Origin: Agrococcus casei LMG 22410
GTDB taxonomy: Bacteria > Actinomycetota > Actinomycetes > Actinomycetales > Microbacteriaceae
DNA: 64,000 bases
Assembly: GCF_900163565.1 (NCBI RefSeq)
Contig: NZ_FUHU01000038.1
Span: 1 to 64,000, forward strand
Direction of reading: 5' to 3'
The translations under genes and the position numbers were made by a program. Below are positions 1 through 7,376 of this stretch, piece after piece. Numbering within the stretch: position 1 is the stretch's first letter; each line of letters begins with the position of its first letter. The notes beneath the pieces were generated by a model. It was not told the DNA's origin. It searched no databases and was given only the letters and a program-made list of their open reading frames with translations.

Positions 1-2
1 CA

Positions 3-41
3 ATTGAATACGCAAAAATGAACAAGCAACTGTCCGCCTAA
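3..41 (+). CDS. Possible C-terminal tail of an upstream gene (cut by window edge)
   Basis: One frame is open from the left edge to a TAA at 39-41 and gives the tail IEYAKMNKQLSA. It could be the end of an upstream element gene, or the upstream part of the coupling ATPase that follows, displaced by a frameshift: the ATPase frame is itself open from base 8 just after a TGA at 5-7. Too short to assign a function. Confidence 0.3.
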   Translation: MEYAKMNKQLSA

Positions 42-85
42 CTAGGGCAAGTCCAGCTGGCACCGACCGTGCGCGGGAGCTGTTC

Positions 86-820
86 ATGGCAATTCGGGAG
101 CGCCACATGGTGGAGTCGGCGGATGATGCTGTGCGGGATGCGATCGAGGCCGGAGCGAATCTGTACGGCGAGCGTGTCACTGATTCGCAGTTCAAGAGCC
201 TGGTGGAGTCCACACGCAACAAGCTCGACTCGCTCACTTACACGGAGCAGTTCTGGCGTGCGGGGCAACGGGACGACGCAGCCGATTGGAAGTACCTGTT
301 GACCACTGGTCAGTCGGTTGTGTTCAACTTCGAGGGGTTGGGCGAACGGGCTGTCTCCGATGTGGCGCAGCTGATCATGTTCACCCTCCGCTCCGCCATC
401 CAAGATCACTGCAAGGGGTTCCAGCAGCAGGGTCGTTCGGTGACGCTGTTGGCGGATGAGGCGAGCGTCGTTGCGGAGCATTCATCGGCGATTATCGAGT
501 GGCTCAGATCCAAGGGTCGCTCCTTTGGGTGCCGCATGATCTTCGCTACACAGCAGCCGAAGCAGCTGCCCGAGGAAGTGCGCCACTCCCTGCTCGGATA
601 CTCGACGAAGATCATCTTCGGGCAGAACGATGCCCCTACATTGCGGGACCTGTCGAAGGAGCTCTCCACCGGCGGTGAAGCATGGTCGGAGTCCGACATC
701 AAGAACCTGCCCCGCTACCACGCGATCGTCTCCACTGAGGTCGAGCAGCAGGGTCAGCCGACGTTCACGGTCGCCGTGACGGACTTCACTGGACGCGACC
801 CGAGGCAGGAGTCACGATGA
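86..820 (+). CDS. TraG/VirD4-like coupling ATPase, C-terminal half only
   Basis: The 244-residue product matches the C-terminal half of conjugative coupling ATPases (TraG/TraD/VirD4 family), inner-membrane motors that feed DNA into a type IV secretion channel. Visible are the Walker B-like stretch LLADEASVV and, further on, GRSFG and ATQQPKQLPEEV, typical of the TraM-recognition part of the fold. No Walker A (GxxxxGKT/S) is present and the usual N-terminal membrane segments are missing, so it is about half the family length. The ATG at 86 has a GGGAG about seven bases upstream and could be a real start, but the frame is open back to base 8 and residues there (GTDRARELF) look family-like, so a 5' truncation or frameshift is plausible. 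Its stop overlaps the next start (ATGA). Confidence 0.7.
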   Translation: MAIRERHMVESADDAVRDAIEAGANLYGERVTDSQFKSLVESTRNKLDSLTYTEQFWRAGQRDDAADWKYLLTTGQSVVFNFEGLGERAVSDVAQLIMFTLRSAIQDHCKGFQQQGRSVTLLADEASVVAEHSSAIIEWLRSKGRSFGCRMIFATQQPKQLPEEVRHSLLGYSTKIIFGQNDAPTLRDLSKELSTGGEAWSESDIKNLPRYHAIVSTEVEQQGQPTFTVAVTDFTGRDPRQESR

Positions 821-2145
821 GTGTCACACCGATGCACCAGCTCTCTTCGCGCATCCCCGAACATCCTGCTCGAGCTTCGGTTCGGGTTGACCCGTTCTGG
901 GGTGGACTGTGGGAGAAGTCGACGGCAGTGTCGTGGTCGACGAGGGATGCTTTGGAGGCGCAGGCCCGTGTCGGCGTCGCTTCTGCACCGGCACCATTTC
1001 TGGTGCCTGCCGACGACCCGGTAGAGCTGTTGCAGCGGCACTGGGTGACGAAGCTTCGGGTGGTGTCGGCACTGGATTCGTACCGGACTGCGACGACTGA
1101 TCAGCTTGCTGCGTTGACGGGGTCGAAGAACCTGCTGAACCCCAACAACCGGATTGTGTCGCAGCTGTTCGCGCACCGTCTTGTTGATGTGGGTGAGCCG
1201 CCGTCGGCGTTCACTCGGAAGAGCCAGTCGGGGATTCGTTTTCTGCGGCCTAGCAACGGAGGCAGGAAGCTTCGGGAGCGTTGGCTGAACAGGTATCTGA
1301 CGTACCCGGAGTGGGTGCGTGCGACCGGCGCCAGGCCGTGGATATTCGGTGGGCAGAGCACCCGGCATGACTCGCTCGGGTTGGAGCTGCTGCTGCGCAG
1401 TGCTGAATGGAATAGACAGGTCTCTGCGGTGGCGGGTGAGAAGTACTGCTCTGCTGAGGAGGTGCTGTTCACCTCCTGGGGTGTGCCGTGGCCGTTGGCG
1501 AAATCGTCGCGTGCAAAAGCCGACGGGATGCTCGTTCGGAAGGACGGGCTGCGCATCCTCATCGAGCTCACTGCCACGACGCACAGCCTGGATGAGAAAG
1601 CGAAGCGATGGGCGAAGGCACTGGCTGAAGGGTCCGTGGAGACGCAGGGCACGGTGGTGGTGTTCGTGCTCGCGTCCCGGCCGTCGACGCGTGGCGGCGG
1701 TGACACGTTCGGCCTCGTCGCCGGCGCCATACGCCGAGCGGTCGCTGCTCATCCAGGCCGTTCGGATGCGCCAACGCGGGATCGGCTGTTGGTGGCTGAT
1801 TGGGCGAGATGGTTCCCCGAGCCGGACATGGTCGATGAGGAGTTCTTGCAGCTGAAGGCATGGCGCACTTCCAAGGATGCGGTGCCGCAGAACTATGACT
1901 CGTGTGAACCGGTGGAGCTGTCGAGCTGGGAGTGTGATCTTCCAGCTGGTGCCAGGGGCATGCCGCACACGCTTGCGGGCTTGTATGCGTCACCATTCTG
2001 GATGCAGGAGCAGTACCGGGGTGTGGACATTCAGCGTCGTCGCGCATCGACGATGTTCGACTTGGACTCCCCCGTGCTGCAGCCGCCTGTGCCGAACGGT
2101 GGCGCGGTTCCGCCAGCTAGAACGCCGGTGCGGCTGCGCGGCTGA
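817..2145 (+). CDS. Replication-relaxation family protein of a mobile element
   Basis: A 442-residue protein resembling the replication-relaxation (Replic_Relax) family found on actinobacterial plasmids and integrative elements, thought to help element replication or transfer. Around residues 75-100 there is a winged-helix-like stretch (TATTDQLAALTG). Later comes RHDSLGLELLL, then KADGMLV followed by ILIELT, which has the D...E spacing of a PD-(D/E)XK nuclease-like fold. It overlaps the coupling ATPase gene by ATGA and has an AGGCAGGAG ribosome site, so the two are translationally coupled. I assign the family by motif pattern only; the biochemical role of the family is not firmly known. Confidence 0.7.
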   Translation: MSVTPMHQLSSRIPEHPARASVRVDPFWGGLWEKSTAVSWSTRDALEAQARVGVASAPAPFLVPADDPVELLQRHWVTKLRVVSALDSYRTATTDQLAALTGSKNLLNPNNRIVSQLFAHRLVDVGEPPSAFTRKSQSGIRFLRPSNGGRKLRERWLNRYLTYPEWVRATGARPWIFGGQSTRHDSLGLELLLRSAEWNRQVSAVAGEKYCSAEEVLFTSWGVPWPLAKSSRAKADGMLVRKDGLRILIELTATTHSLDEKAKRWAKALAEGSVETQGTVVVFVLASRPSTRGGGDTFGLVAGAIRRAVAAHPGRSDAPTRDRLLVADWARWFPEPDMVDEEFLQLKAWRTSKDAVPQNYDSCEPVELSSWECDLPAGARGMPHTLAGLYASPFWMQEQYRGVDIQRRRASTMFDLDSPVLQPPVPNGGAVPPARTPVRLRG

Positions 2146-2238
2146 GAATACCGGCGTCTCAGTGTCTGCTGCTTGCTAGGCTCGAGGGAGAAAATGGGGT
2201 ATCCCTCAATCGCCGACGACGACCGACAAGGACTCACG

Positions 2239-3321
2239 ATGGCCGCTTCTCGACTGCGCTGGCATCAGCCGATTGTCGTCGGCGCACTGCTCGCTGCACT
2301 GCTGCTCACCTCTGCCTGCTCGACCACCGAGTCGCCCGAAGCATCGCCGTCGGTCAGCGAGGCTCCGACCGAATCGGCGACTCCGTCCGAGACGCCGGAG
2401 ACGGTGACGATCCCTGAGTGCGACGTGATGAATCCGAGGGCAATGGCAATGCACCAGGCGCTTCAGACCGAGTACCCGAACTCCACCATCAACGATCCGG
2501 GTGAGCCGTCCCAATCCTTCTTCGACATCTTCATCGGCCCCGCCGGCAAAGCCGCACTTGAGCAAGTGACAGAGACACGGGCATGCGAGTACTACCTCAG
2601 CATCGGGACCGGCACTGCTGCTCAGCAGTTCGTCTCAGAGCTGCCTGCAGATGCGGCAGACGAGTTCATGGAATCACTGCGCGCATCCGACTATGTCGAG
2701 AGCTCGATACTGGACTACCCCACGTTCAAGCACCAGGTTCCGTGGGACATCGTGGGGATGCTTCACAGCGTGCAGATCTCGCATGTGTTCGTCGGCCCGC
2801 TCTGGGTGACGCAGATCACGACTGGCTGGGATTACACCTGGTCGGGGGTGCAGAGCGTGCTGGATGCGAACCCGCATCTGTCAACGCTGCCGGAGCCGCC
2901 CGAGGGCTGCTCCGAGGAGACCGCAGAGTCCGCGATGGAGCGGTGGGGAGATCAGGTCCCCGCGCCGTTCGACAGCTCCGGACCGGACGTCGGTTGGGCG
3001 TTCGAGTGGGCTAACACGAGGAACTTCGACGCGTGCACCATGCTGTCGTGGATCACATTGAGTGTGGAGGGCGCCACTGGCTCCTCCCCGGTACAGATCA
3101 TGCTGTTCCACTATGGCGAGTACATCGGCACGGCAACCGAGAAGGCGTATGGATTCGAGCCCACCATCTTGGAGATGGGGCCGAACGAGGTCATGGTGGC
3201 CTACAAATGGGTGAAGGACGGAGAGTCAAACGCTGAGGGCTCGGGCCGTTCGGTGTCCGTGTTCACACTCGATCCAGACACCGGTGATGTCACCCGCGAA
3301 GGTGACTTGCCGCCATACTGA
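2239..3321 (+). CDS. Secreted lipoprotein of unknown function (mobile-element cargo)
   Basis: A 361-residue lipoprotein. The start at 2239 is preceded by AAGGA and gives a classical signal peptide: a short basic N-terminus, a hydrophobic core and the lipobox LTSAC. After the lipidated cysteine comes a Ser/Thr/Pro/Glu-rich linker of about 40 residues, then a globular domain containing four cysteines (in the contexts PECD, ACEY, GCSE and ACTM) that could form two disulfides outside the membrane. No enzymatic motif is recognisable. It lies between the transfer genes and the fic-like gene, so it is probably element cargo acting at the cell surface. An upstream in-frame ATG at 2173 would spoil the signal peptide and is disfavoured. 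Confidence 0.75.
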   Translation: MAASRLRWHQPIVVGALLAALLLTSACSTTESPEASPSVSEAPTESATPSETPETVTIPECDVMNPRAMAMHQALQTEYPNSTINDPGEPSQSFFDIFIGPAGKAALEQVTETRACEYYLSIGTGTAAQQFVSELPADAADEFMESLRASDYVESSILDYPTFKHQVPWDIVGMLHSVQISHVFVGPLWVTQITTGWDYTWSGVQSVLDANPHLSTLPEPPEGCSEETAESAMERWGDQVPAPFDSSGPDVGWAFEWANTRNFDACTMLSWITLSVEGATGSSPVQIMLFHYGEYIGTATEKAYGFEPTILEMGPNEVMVAYKWVKDGESNAEGSGRSVSVFTLDPDTGDVTREGDLPPY

Positions 3322-3352
3322 ACAGCCGCACACCAGCCGGAGGTGGGAGATC

Positions 3353-4126
3353 ATGACACCGCCAGGTGAGCGTCCTGTGATCCCCGCTGTCCCACTGACT
3401 GAGCTGCGTCCCGCACGCATTGCGCCGGAAGTGTTGCAGTCGATCTCCGTGACCTCGACTGAGGCTGCACTGGATGACTTCGTGCGCGCGCGGTCACAGC
3501 TGGTGCATTCCGACGCAGCGCTCGAAGGCGGCGGCCTGACGCTCGAGCAAGTGCAGAAGGTCATCGCCGACGAGCCACTCCCCGATGCTGACGCGTTTGA
3601 CGTCGCCCAGGCCGTTTCGCTGCGAGATGCAACGGTGCGTCTGCAGGAGCTGGTGGCATCAGACACCTTCTCACTCACGCTCGACCTCTCCGATGAGCTC
3701 CACCGCATCGTGGCCGAGCTTGAGGCGATCGATGCCGGCATCCGCAGGTGGAACTCGGCAGTCAACGCCGACGGCAAGGGCGCCACTGTCAACGTGCGAG
3801 GGCAGACGTTCATCGGCTATCGCCGAGATGACCTTCGTGTGGCAGCCGACGCGATGGTGTCGTTGGTGGCTTCCCTGGAGCACCCGGTTGAGCAGGCGCT
3901 GAACTACGCGGCTCTCGCGACGTACCTGCAGATGTACTTCGACGGCAACAAGCGCACGAGCCGGATGATGATGCAGGGTCACTTGCTCGCGCACGGCTAC
4001 CGCGCCATCGTCATTCCAGTCGAGCAGGAGCCTGCGTACGTCGATGCTGTCGCGGCGATGTTCACCACAGGTCAGATGCATTCCTACGTTGGTTTTCTTG
4101 CGGGGCTCGCGGCTGGCCGACAATGA
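3353..4126 (+). CDS. Fic-fold protein with Gln in place of the catalytic His
   Basis: A 257-residue Fic-domain protein. Fic enzymes usually transfer AMP to protein hydroxyls using the motif HxFx(D/E)GNxRxxR. Here the motif lies at residues 193-204 and reads QMYFDGNKRTSR: the anion-binding loop (DGNKR) and final Arg are intact, but the catalytic His is Gln193. Near the N-terminus, HSDAALEGGGLTLEQV (residues 52-67) matches the inhibitory-helix region of class II Fic proteins ((S/T)xxxE(G/N)), with the regulatory Glu at 58 but Asp at the Ser/Thr position. The start at 3353 has a strong GGAGGTGGGAG site. A pseudo-enzyme, or a Fic with other chemistry (phosphotransfer, pyrophosphohydrolysis), are both possible. 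It is element cargo next to an exonuclease. Confidence 0.8.
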   Translation: MTPPGERPVIPAVPLTELRPARIAPEVLQSISVTSTEAALDDFVRARSQLVHSDAALEGGGLTLEQVQKVIADEPLPDADAFDVAQAVSLRDATVRLQELVASDTFSLTLDLSDELHRIVAELEAIDAGIRRWNSAVNADGKGATVNVRGQTFIGYRRDDLRVAADAMVSLVASLEHPVEQALNYAALATYLQMYFDGNKRTSRMMMQGHLLAHGYRAIVIPVEQEPAYVDAVAAMFTTGQMHSYVGFLAGLAAGRQ

Positions 4127-4139
4127 CCGGAAACGACAC

Positions 4140-4177
4140 AGCGCCTCGCCCGAGAGATTGAGAGAGGGCGGGGCGCT
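4140..4177. terminator. Hairpin between convergent fic-like and exonuclease genes
   Basis: Arms AGCGCCTCGCCC (4140-4151) and GGGCGGGGCGCT (4166-4177) pair over 12 positions with one G-T wobble around a 14-base loop. It sits exactly between two convergent stops and probably terminates both genes, although there is no good T tract. Confidence 0.6.
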
Positions 4178-4191
4178 GCGGTGACGAGAGT

Positions 4192-4764
4192 CTACTCAGG
4201 CTGGTGGCCGAGCTTCTCATTGATGCGTCGGAGCACGTTGATCGAATCGAGAATGTCTGAGAGAGCCGCGTGCTTGGAGACGAAGTTCGGGTCTGCTTTG
4301 TAGAGGCCGATGTTCTCCATGGCGTAGGCGACCGAGGAGACATCGAGCATGCGGTAGTGCAGGTGGTTCAGCGTCTCCGGCGCCCACAGTTCCAGGAAGC
4401 TGCGGTCGAAGTGCACGGAGGAGCCGGCCAGGCGCGCCTGCCGGTGACCGGGTGCAACTGAGCGGATGTAGGCAAGAAGAGCGGCGTCGACCTGGTCGAG
4501 CTCGACTGCGCCGTTGGGAAGGTCGTTCCAGAGTCCGGTGCGGTCGTGCATCTCCTGCACGAAGGTGGGTGCTCCAGAGCGGAGTCGTGCGGCTTCGGCC
4601 TTGTCTCGTCGGATGACGAAGCGCACTGGGTCAGCGAGCTTGTTGAGCTGCGTGTCGGTGAGGATGCACGCCACCTCCAGTAGGGCATCGTCTGCGGGGC
4701 TGAGACCAGTGGTCTCGATGTCGGTCCAGGCGAGCACGTCGCCGGTGGTGTCGATGGCGGTCAT
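4192..4764 (-). CDS. Oligoribonuclease-like DEDDh 3'-5' exonuclease (element-borne)
   Basis: A 190-residue member of the DnaQ/oligoribonuclease superfamily. Exo I is TDIETTGL (Asp15, Glu17), exo II is FDRSFLELW (Asp120), and exo III contains His165 and Asp170, giving the complete DEDDh metal-binding set. YRMLDVSS and HAALSDI match oligoribonuclease (YRNLDVST, HRALDDI), which degrades 2-5 nt RNAs and linear di-nucleotides such as pGpG. The start at 4764 gives the family-typical N-terminus; longer in-frame starts upstream add a non-homologous tail. It sits at the right end of the mobile element, convergent with the fic-like gene, so it is probably an extra element-encoded copy rather than the chromosomal orn. 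Confidence 0.8.
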   Translation of the reverse strand: MTAIDTTGDVLAWTDIETTGLSPADDALLEVACILTDTQLNKLADPVRFVIRRDKAEAARLRSGAPTFVQEMHDRTGLWNDLPNGAVELDQVDAALLAYIRSVAPGHRQARLAGSSVHFDRSFLELWAPETLNHLHYRMLDVSSVAYAMENIGLYKADPNFVSKHAALSDILDSINVLRRINEKLGHQPE

Positions 4765-4937
4765 CGTGGTCCCTTCGGGGTCACGGTGTGGTGTCGGCCG
4801 AGGCCCGCAGAAGAGAGGAAGAGAGAGACTGCGGACCTCGGCGCTCCAACACACTGAGGAAACAGAGAGCAGCGGGCGCTGCCCCCGCATCTCCTATCGG
4901 CGGCCGTTTTTTGGGCTGTCAGCTGATGCCGCTGAGG

Positions 4938-4973
4938 TGTCCCAACTACTGTCCCAAGTTGTGTCCCAACTTC
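4938..4973. repeat. Three tandem 12-bp direct repeats (TGTCCCAA core)
   Basis: Three units start at 4938, 4950 and 4962, each beginning TGTCCCAA and followed by CTAC, GTTG or CTTC. The exact 12-bp phasing is iteron-like and would suit cooperative protein binding, for example recombinase arm sites or an excisionase or repressor site near the element end. Confidence 0.7.
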
Positions 4974-4994
4974 ATGCGCAAGCTTGAATTGAAT

Positions 4995-5047
4995 TGCGCA
5001 GTATTGCGCGACTGGGGTGCTCACGGCTGATCGCGCAATACTGCGCA
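4995..5047. repeat. Perfect 17-bp inverted repeat near the attachment site
   Basis: TGCGCAGTATTGCGCGA (4995-5011) is repeated in inverse orientation at 5031-5047 with no mismatch, separated by 19 bases. Each arm is itself nearly palindromic (GCGCA ... TGCGC), so the site offers two inverted copies of a dyad. This fits a recombinase or regulator binding site better than a simple terminator. It lies about 85 bp from the tRNA remnant. Confidence 0.75.
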
Positions 5048-5130
5048 TCCGCGCGCTGCCGGGCTCAAACCGGGTAGTCTGAGCGCGTTCATGCTGCGGC
5101 CCGAGGGCTCGATTTCACCGGGAGAGATTG

Positions 5131-5175
5131 AGACTCATAATCCTTGGGTCGCGGGTTCAAGTCCCGCACGCCCCA
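5131..5175 (+). other. 3' fragment of a CAU-anticodon tRNA: attachment-site scar
   Basis: Seen in order: anticodon loop CTCATAA (5134-5140), 3' anticodon stem TCCTT, five-base variable loop GGGTC, a perfect T arm (GCGGG-TTCAAGT-CCCGC) and the acceptor 3' strand ACGCCCC plus A at 5175. The 5' half is missing: no GGGGCGT-like acceptor strand or D arm lies upstream, and the 5' anticodon stem does not pair. A tRNA 3' end without its 5' end is the standard footprint of site-specific integration, with the intact tRNA (probably Met) at the other end of the element. Confidence 0.7.
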
Positions 5176-5192
5176 CTGAAGACCCGGGCGCG

Positions 5193-6368
5193 TCAGTCGC
5201 CGCGGTAGATGCTCTCGAACGAGTCCAGCGTTCGCTGGATGTCGTGGTGCATGACCAGGCGCAGACTCTCGTCGCGCATCCGCTGGTATTCCTCGTCGCT
5301 TGAGCGCAGCACCGTCTCGAGCTTGCTCGCGAGATCGTCGGTGTTGCCGGGCTCGAAGAGGTAGCCGTTCTCGCCGTCATGAATCAGGTGCGGCAGCGCC
5401 ATGGCGTTGGCGCCGACGACCGGCAGCCCGCTCGCCATGGCCTCCATCGTCGCGATCGACTGCAGCTCGGCGATCGACGGCATTGCGAAGACGGATGCGT
5501 TGGTCAGGTGCCTGCGCAGGTCTGCGTCGCTGATGATGCCGGTGAGGGTCACACGCTCGCTGATGCCGAGGTCACGGGCTCGCTGCCCCAGCTCATCGAT
5601 CAGGTCGCCGCCGCCGATGACCGTGAGGCGCGCCTGCAGGTCTTCTGGGATCTTCGCGAATGCCTCGATGAGCACGTCGATCTGCTTCTCGCTCGTGACA
5701 CGGCCGACGAACACGACCGACGGCGCGTTGCGGCCCTCGCTCACCGTGTAATCAGAAGCAATCAGCCCACACGAGATGGCCCGCACGTCGGTGAGGCCGG
5801 TGTGCCGCTCGAGGAAGTCAGCGCTGCGCTTCGTCGGCGTCGTGACAGCATCGCACTTCTCGAAGATTCTGGCCGCATCCGCCCAGAGACGGTTCACCAC
5901 AGGGCCGTGCACGGCGTGCGGGATGTTCGAGTGATCCATGAGGTTCTCGAACATGATGTGGTTGGTCGCCACCAGCCGGATGCCACGCTTGGGAGCTTCA
6001 GCGGCGAACGCGCGTCCGATGATGATGTGTGACTGGAAGTGCACGATGTCTGGCTTCAGAGCATCGAGAAGCGACGCGGCGTTGGCGCGGGCCCGCCAGG
6101 GCTCAGCGAATCGCAGCCAGTCGTGGCCCGGGTACAGGATCGATCGCAGCCGGTGCACCGTGAAGCGAGCACCCTCGTGCTCTTCGACTCGAGTGCCCTC
6201 TTTGCCCCGACCGTGTGCACTCGCGACGACGTGCACTTCATGGCCCCGCTGCGAGAGTCCGGCAGCGAGTCGAGTTGCGAACTTCGCAGCGCCGTTCACG
6301 TCGGGCGCGAAAGTGTCACCTGCGATCAGGATGCGCAGGGGCCGTGTTGATGGGGTGGTGTTCTGCAT
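5193..6368 (-). CDS. GT4-family glycosyltransferase
   Basis: A 391-residue GT-B fold glycosyltransferase of family 4. The N-terminal half has the acceptor-side signature RILIAGDTFAPDVNGAA and a histidine-containing TNHIMFEN segment. The C-terminal half has the nucleotide-sugar side: VFVGRVTSEKQIDVLIEA and the E(x)7E-like region SIAELQSIATMEAMASGLP. Such enzymes mannosylate or glucosylate lipids or cell-wall glycans at the cytoplasmic face; TNH...DHS resembles lipid mannosyl/glucosyltransferases of actinobacteria, but donor and acceptor cannot be deduced. It follows the permease gene by seven bases and is probably cotranscribed. It is the first chromosomal gene to the right of the mobile element. 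Confidence 0.85.
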   Translation of the reverse strand: MQNTTPSTRPLRILIAGDTFAPDVNGAAKFATRLAAGLSQRGHEVHVVASAHGRGKEGTRVEEHEGARFTVHRLRSILYPGHDWLRFAEPWRARANAASLLDALKPDIVHFQSHIIIGRAFAAEAPKRGIRLVATNHIMFENLMDHSNIPHAVHGPVVNRLWADAARIFEKCDAVTTPTKRSADFLERHTGLTDVRAISCGLIASDYTVSEGRNAPSVVFVGRVTSEKQIDVLIEAFAKIPEDLQARLTVIGGGDLIDELGQRARDLGISERVTLTGIISDADLRRHLTNASVFAMPSIAELQSIATMEAMASGLPVVGANAMALPHLIHDGENGYLFEPGNTDDLASKLETVLRSSDEEYQRMRDESLRLVMHHDIQRTLDSFESIYRGD

Positions 6369-6375
6369 GGCGTGG

Positions 6376-7335
6376 CTACGACTTTAGCTGGGGATGGTGC
6401 TTCGCGAGCTGGAACACTCCGAATACCGCACCGGCTCCAGCTGCCGTGAACACGATGATCGCCCATACGGGTGTAGCTGAAGCTTCGCCGAGCACAGTCA
6501 CGCCGATCATGACGGCCACCAGCGGGTCGATGACGGTGAGGCCCGCGATGACGAGATCGGGCGGACCGGAGGCGTGTGCGAGCTGCACGAAATAGAGACC
6601 CACGAGGAGTGCGGCGACGACACCGAGACCGCAGAGCACGACAGCCCAGTCGATTGTTCCGTGCGTGACGCGATGAATGACGACTTTCATGAGCGTCACC
6701 AGGAAGCCGTACAGGACTCCGGCTGCGATGATGCTGACAAAGGCATTGATCCTCGAGCGCCACTTCAGCCACAGAACACTGACGGCGACAAGCACGACCA
6801 GCAGCAGCGTCAGGACAGTGAGCGCCTGCTGATTCGAGATCTCTCGCTCGACTGCGAAGAGCGCTGCAACCGTGACGAACAGCCCGATGCCGCCGATGCA
6901 CCAGAAGATGGCCCGCAATGTTCCTGCGCCGAGCTTATGACCATTGAGTCTCGAGTTGAGCACAGCAGTGACAACGAGTGCGATGGCGCCGAGCGGCTGC
7001 ACGACCAGCAGGGGCGCCAGAGCCAGCGCCCACAGCTGCATGAGCACCGCGATGCCCAGCACGGCCGTGCCGACGACCCACATAGGCGAGCGCACCAGCT
7101 GCACGATCGGAACGCTGTCGGGACCGTCACTCGACGATCTGCCGCCTTCGGCTGCCGTTGCCGTTCGGTCGCGTTCTACGACCTCGACTCCCCTGTGCTG
7201 CATCTGCGTGCCGACGGAGAGGAACACCGCGCCGACGAGGGCGATCGGGATTCCGAGTGCCTGCAGCGGGTTCAGCGAGATGTCATCAGGGAGCTGATCC
7301 TGGATCGACATCACGGCATGCAGAGAGAAGTGCAC
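6376..7335 (-). CDS. DMT-superfamily (EamA/NIPA-like) permease
   Basis: An integral membrane protein with about nine or ten hydrophobic helices, related to the drug/metabolite transporter superfamily. Helix patterns such as IPIALVGAVFLSVGTQMQHR, LLVVQPLGAIALVVTAVLN and GLTVIDPLVAVMIGVTVLGE, with the Pro-rich re-entrant feel of NIPA/EamA proteins, support this. A charged Ser/Gly-rich insert separates the first two helices. Substrate unknown. The start is uncertain: GTG at 7335, or ATG at 7311 (311 residues), which begins MSIQDQL. It is divergent from def with only about 40 bases between them, and probably heads an operon with the glycosyltransferase. Confidence 0.8.
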   Translation of the reverse strand: MHFSLHAVMSIQDQLPDDISLNPLQALGIPIALVGAVFLSVGTQMQHRGVEVVERDRTATAAEGGRSSSDGPDSVPIVQLVRSPMWVVGTAVLGIAVLMQLWALALAPLLVVQPLGAIALVVTAVLNSRLNGHKLGAGTLRAIFWCIGGIGLFVTVAALFAVEREISNQQALTVLTLLLVVLVAVSVLWLKWRSRINAFVSIIAAGVLYGFLVTLMKVVIHRVTHGTIDWAVVLCGLGVVAALLVGLYFVQLAHASGPPDLVIAGLTVIDPLVAVMIGVTVLGEASATPVWAIIVFTAAGAGAVFGVFQLAKHHPQLKS

Positions 7336-7376
7336 CCCTCGACCTTAGACCCCCAAACCCCAGATATCCTGGAGCG

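Larger units (their letters stand above)
4765..5192. other. Non-coding right end of the mobile element
   Basis: No convincing gene lies here. It holds the upstream region of the exonuclease gene, a triple 12-bp direct repeat, a perfect 17-bp inverted repeat and a tRNA 3' fragment. The order of repeats followed by a tRNA remnant is what the attachment-site end of a tyrosine-recombinase element looks like. Confidence 0.6.

Noticed and set aside
754-1968. A 404-codon minus-strand frame opposite the replication-relaxation gene
   Set aside because: Arg/Pro-rich shadow without motifs or a ribosome site; the plus-strand gene is coupled to its neighbour and has family motifs.
5051-5175. Complete tRNA gene
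   Set aside because: Only the 3' half folds. No 5' acceptor strand or D arm complementary to the ACGCCCC end is present upstream.
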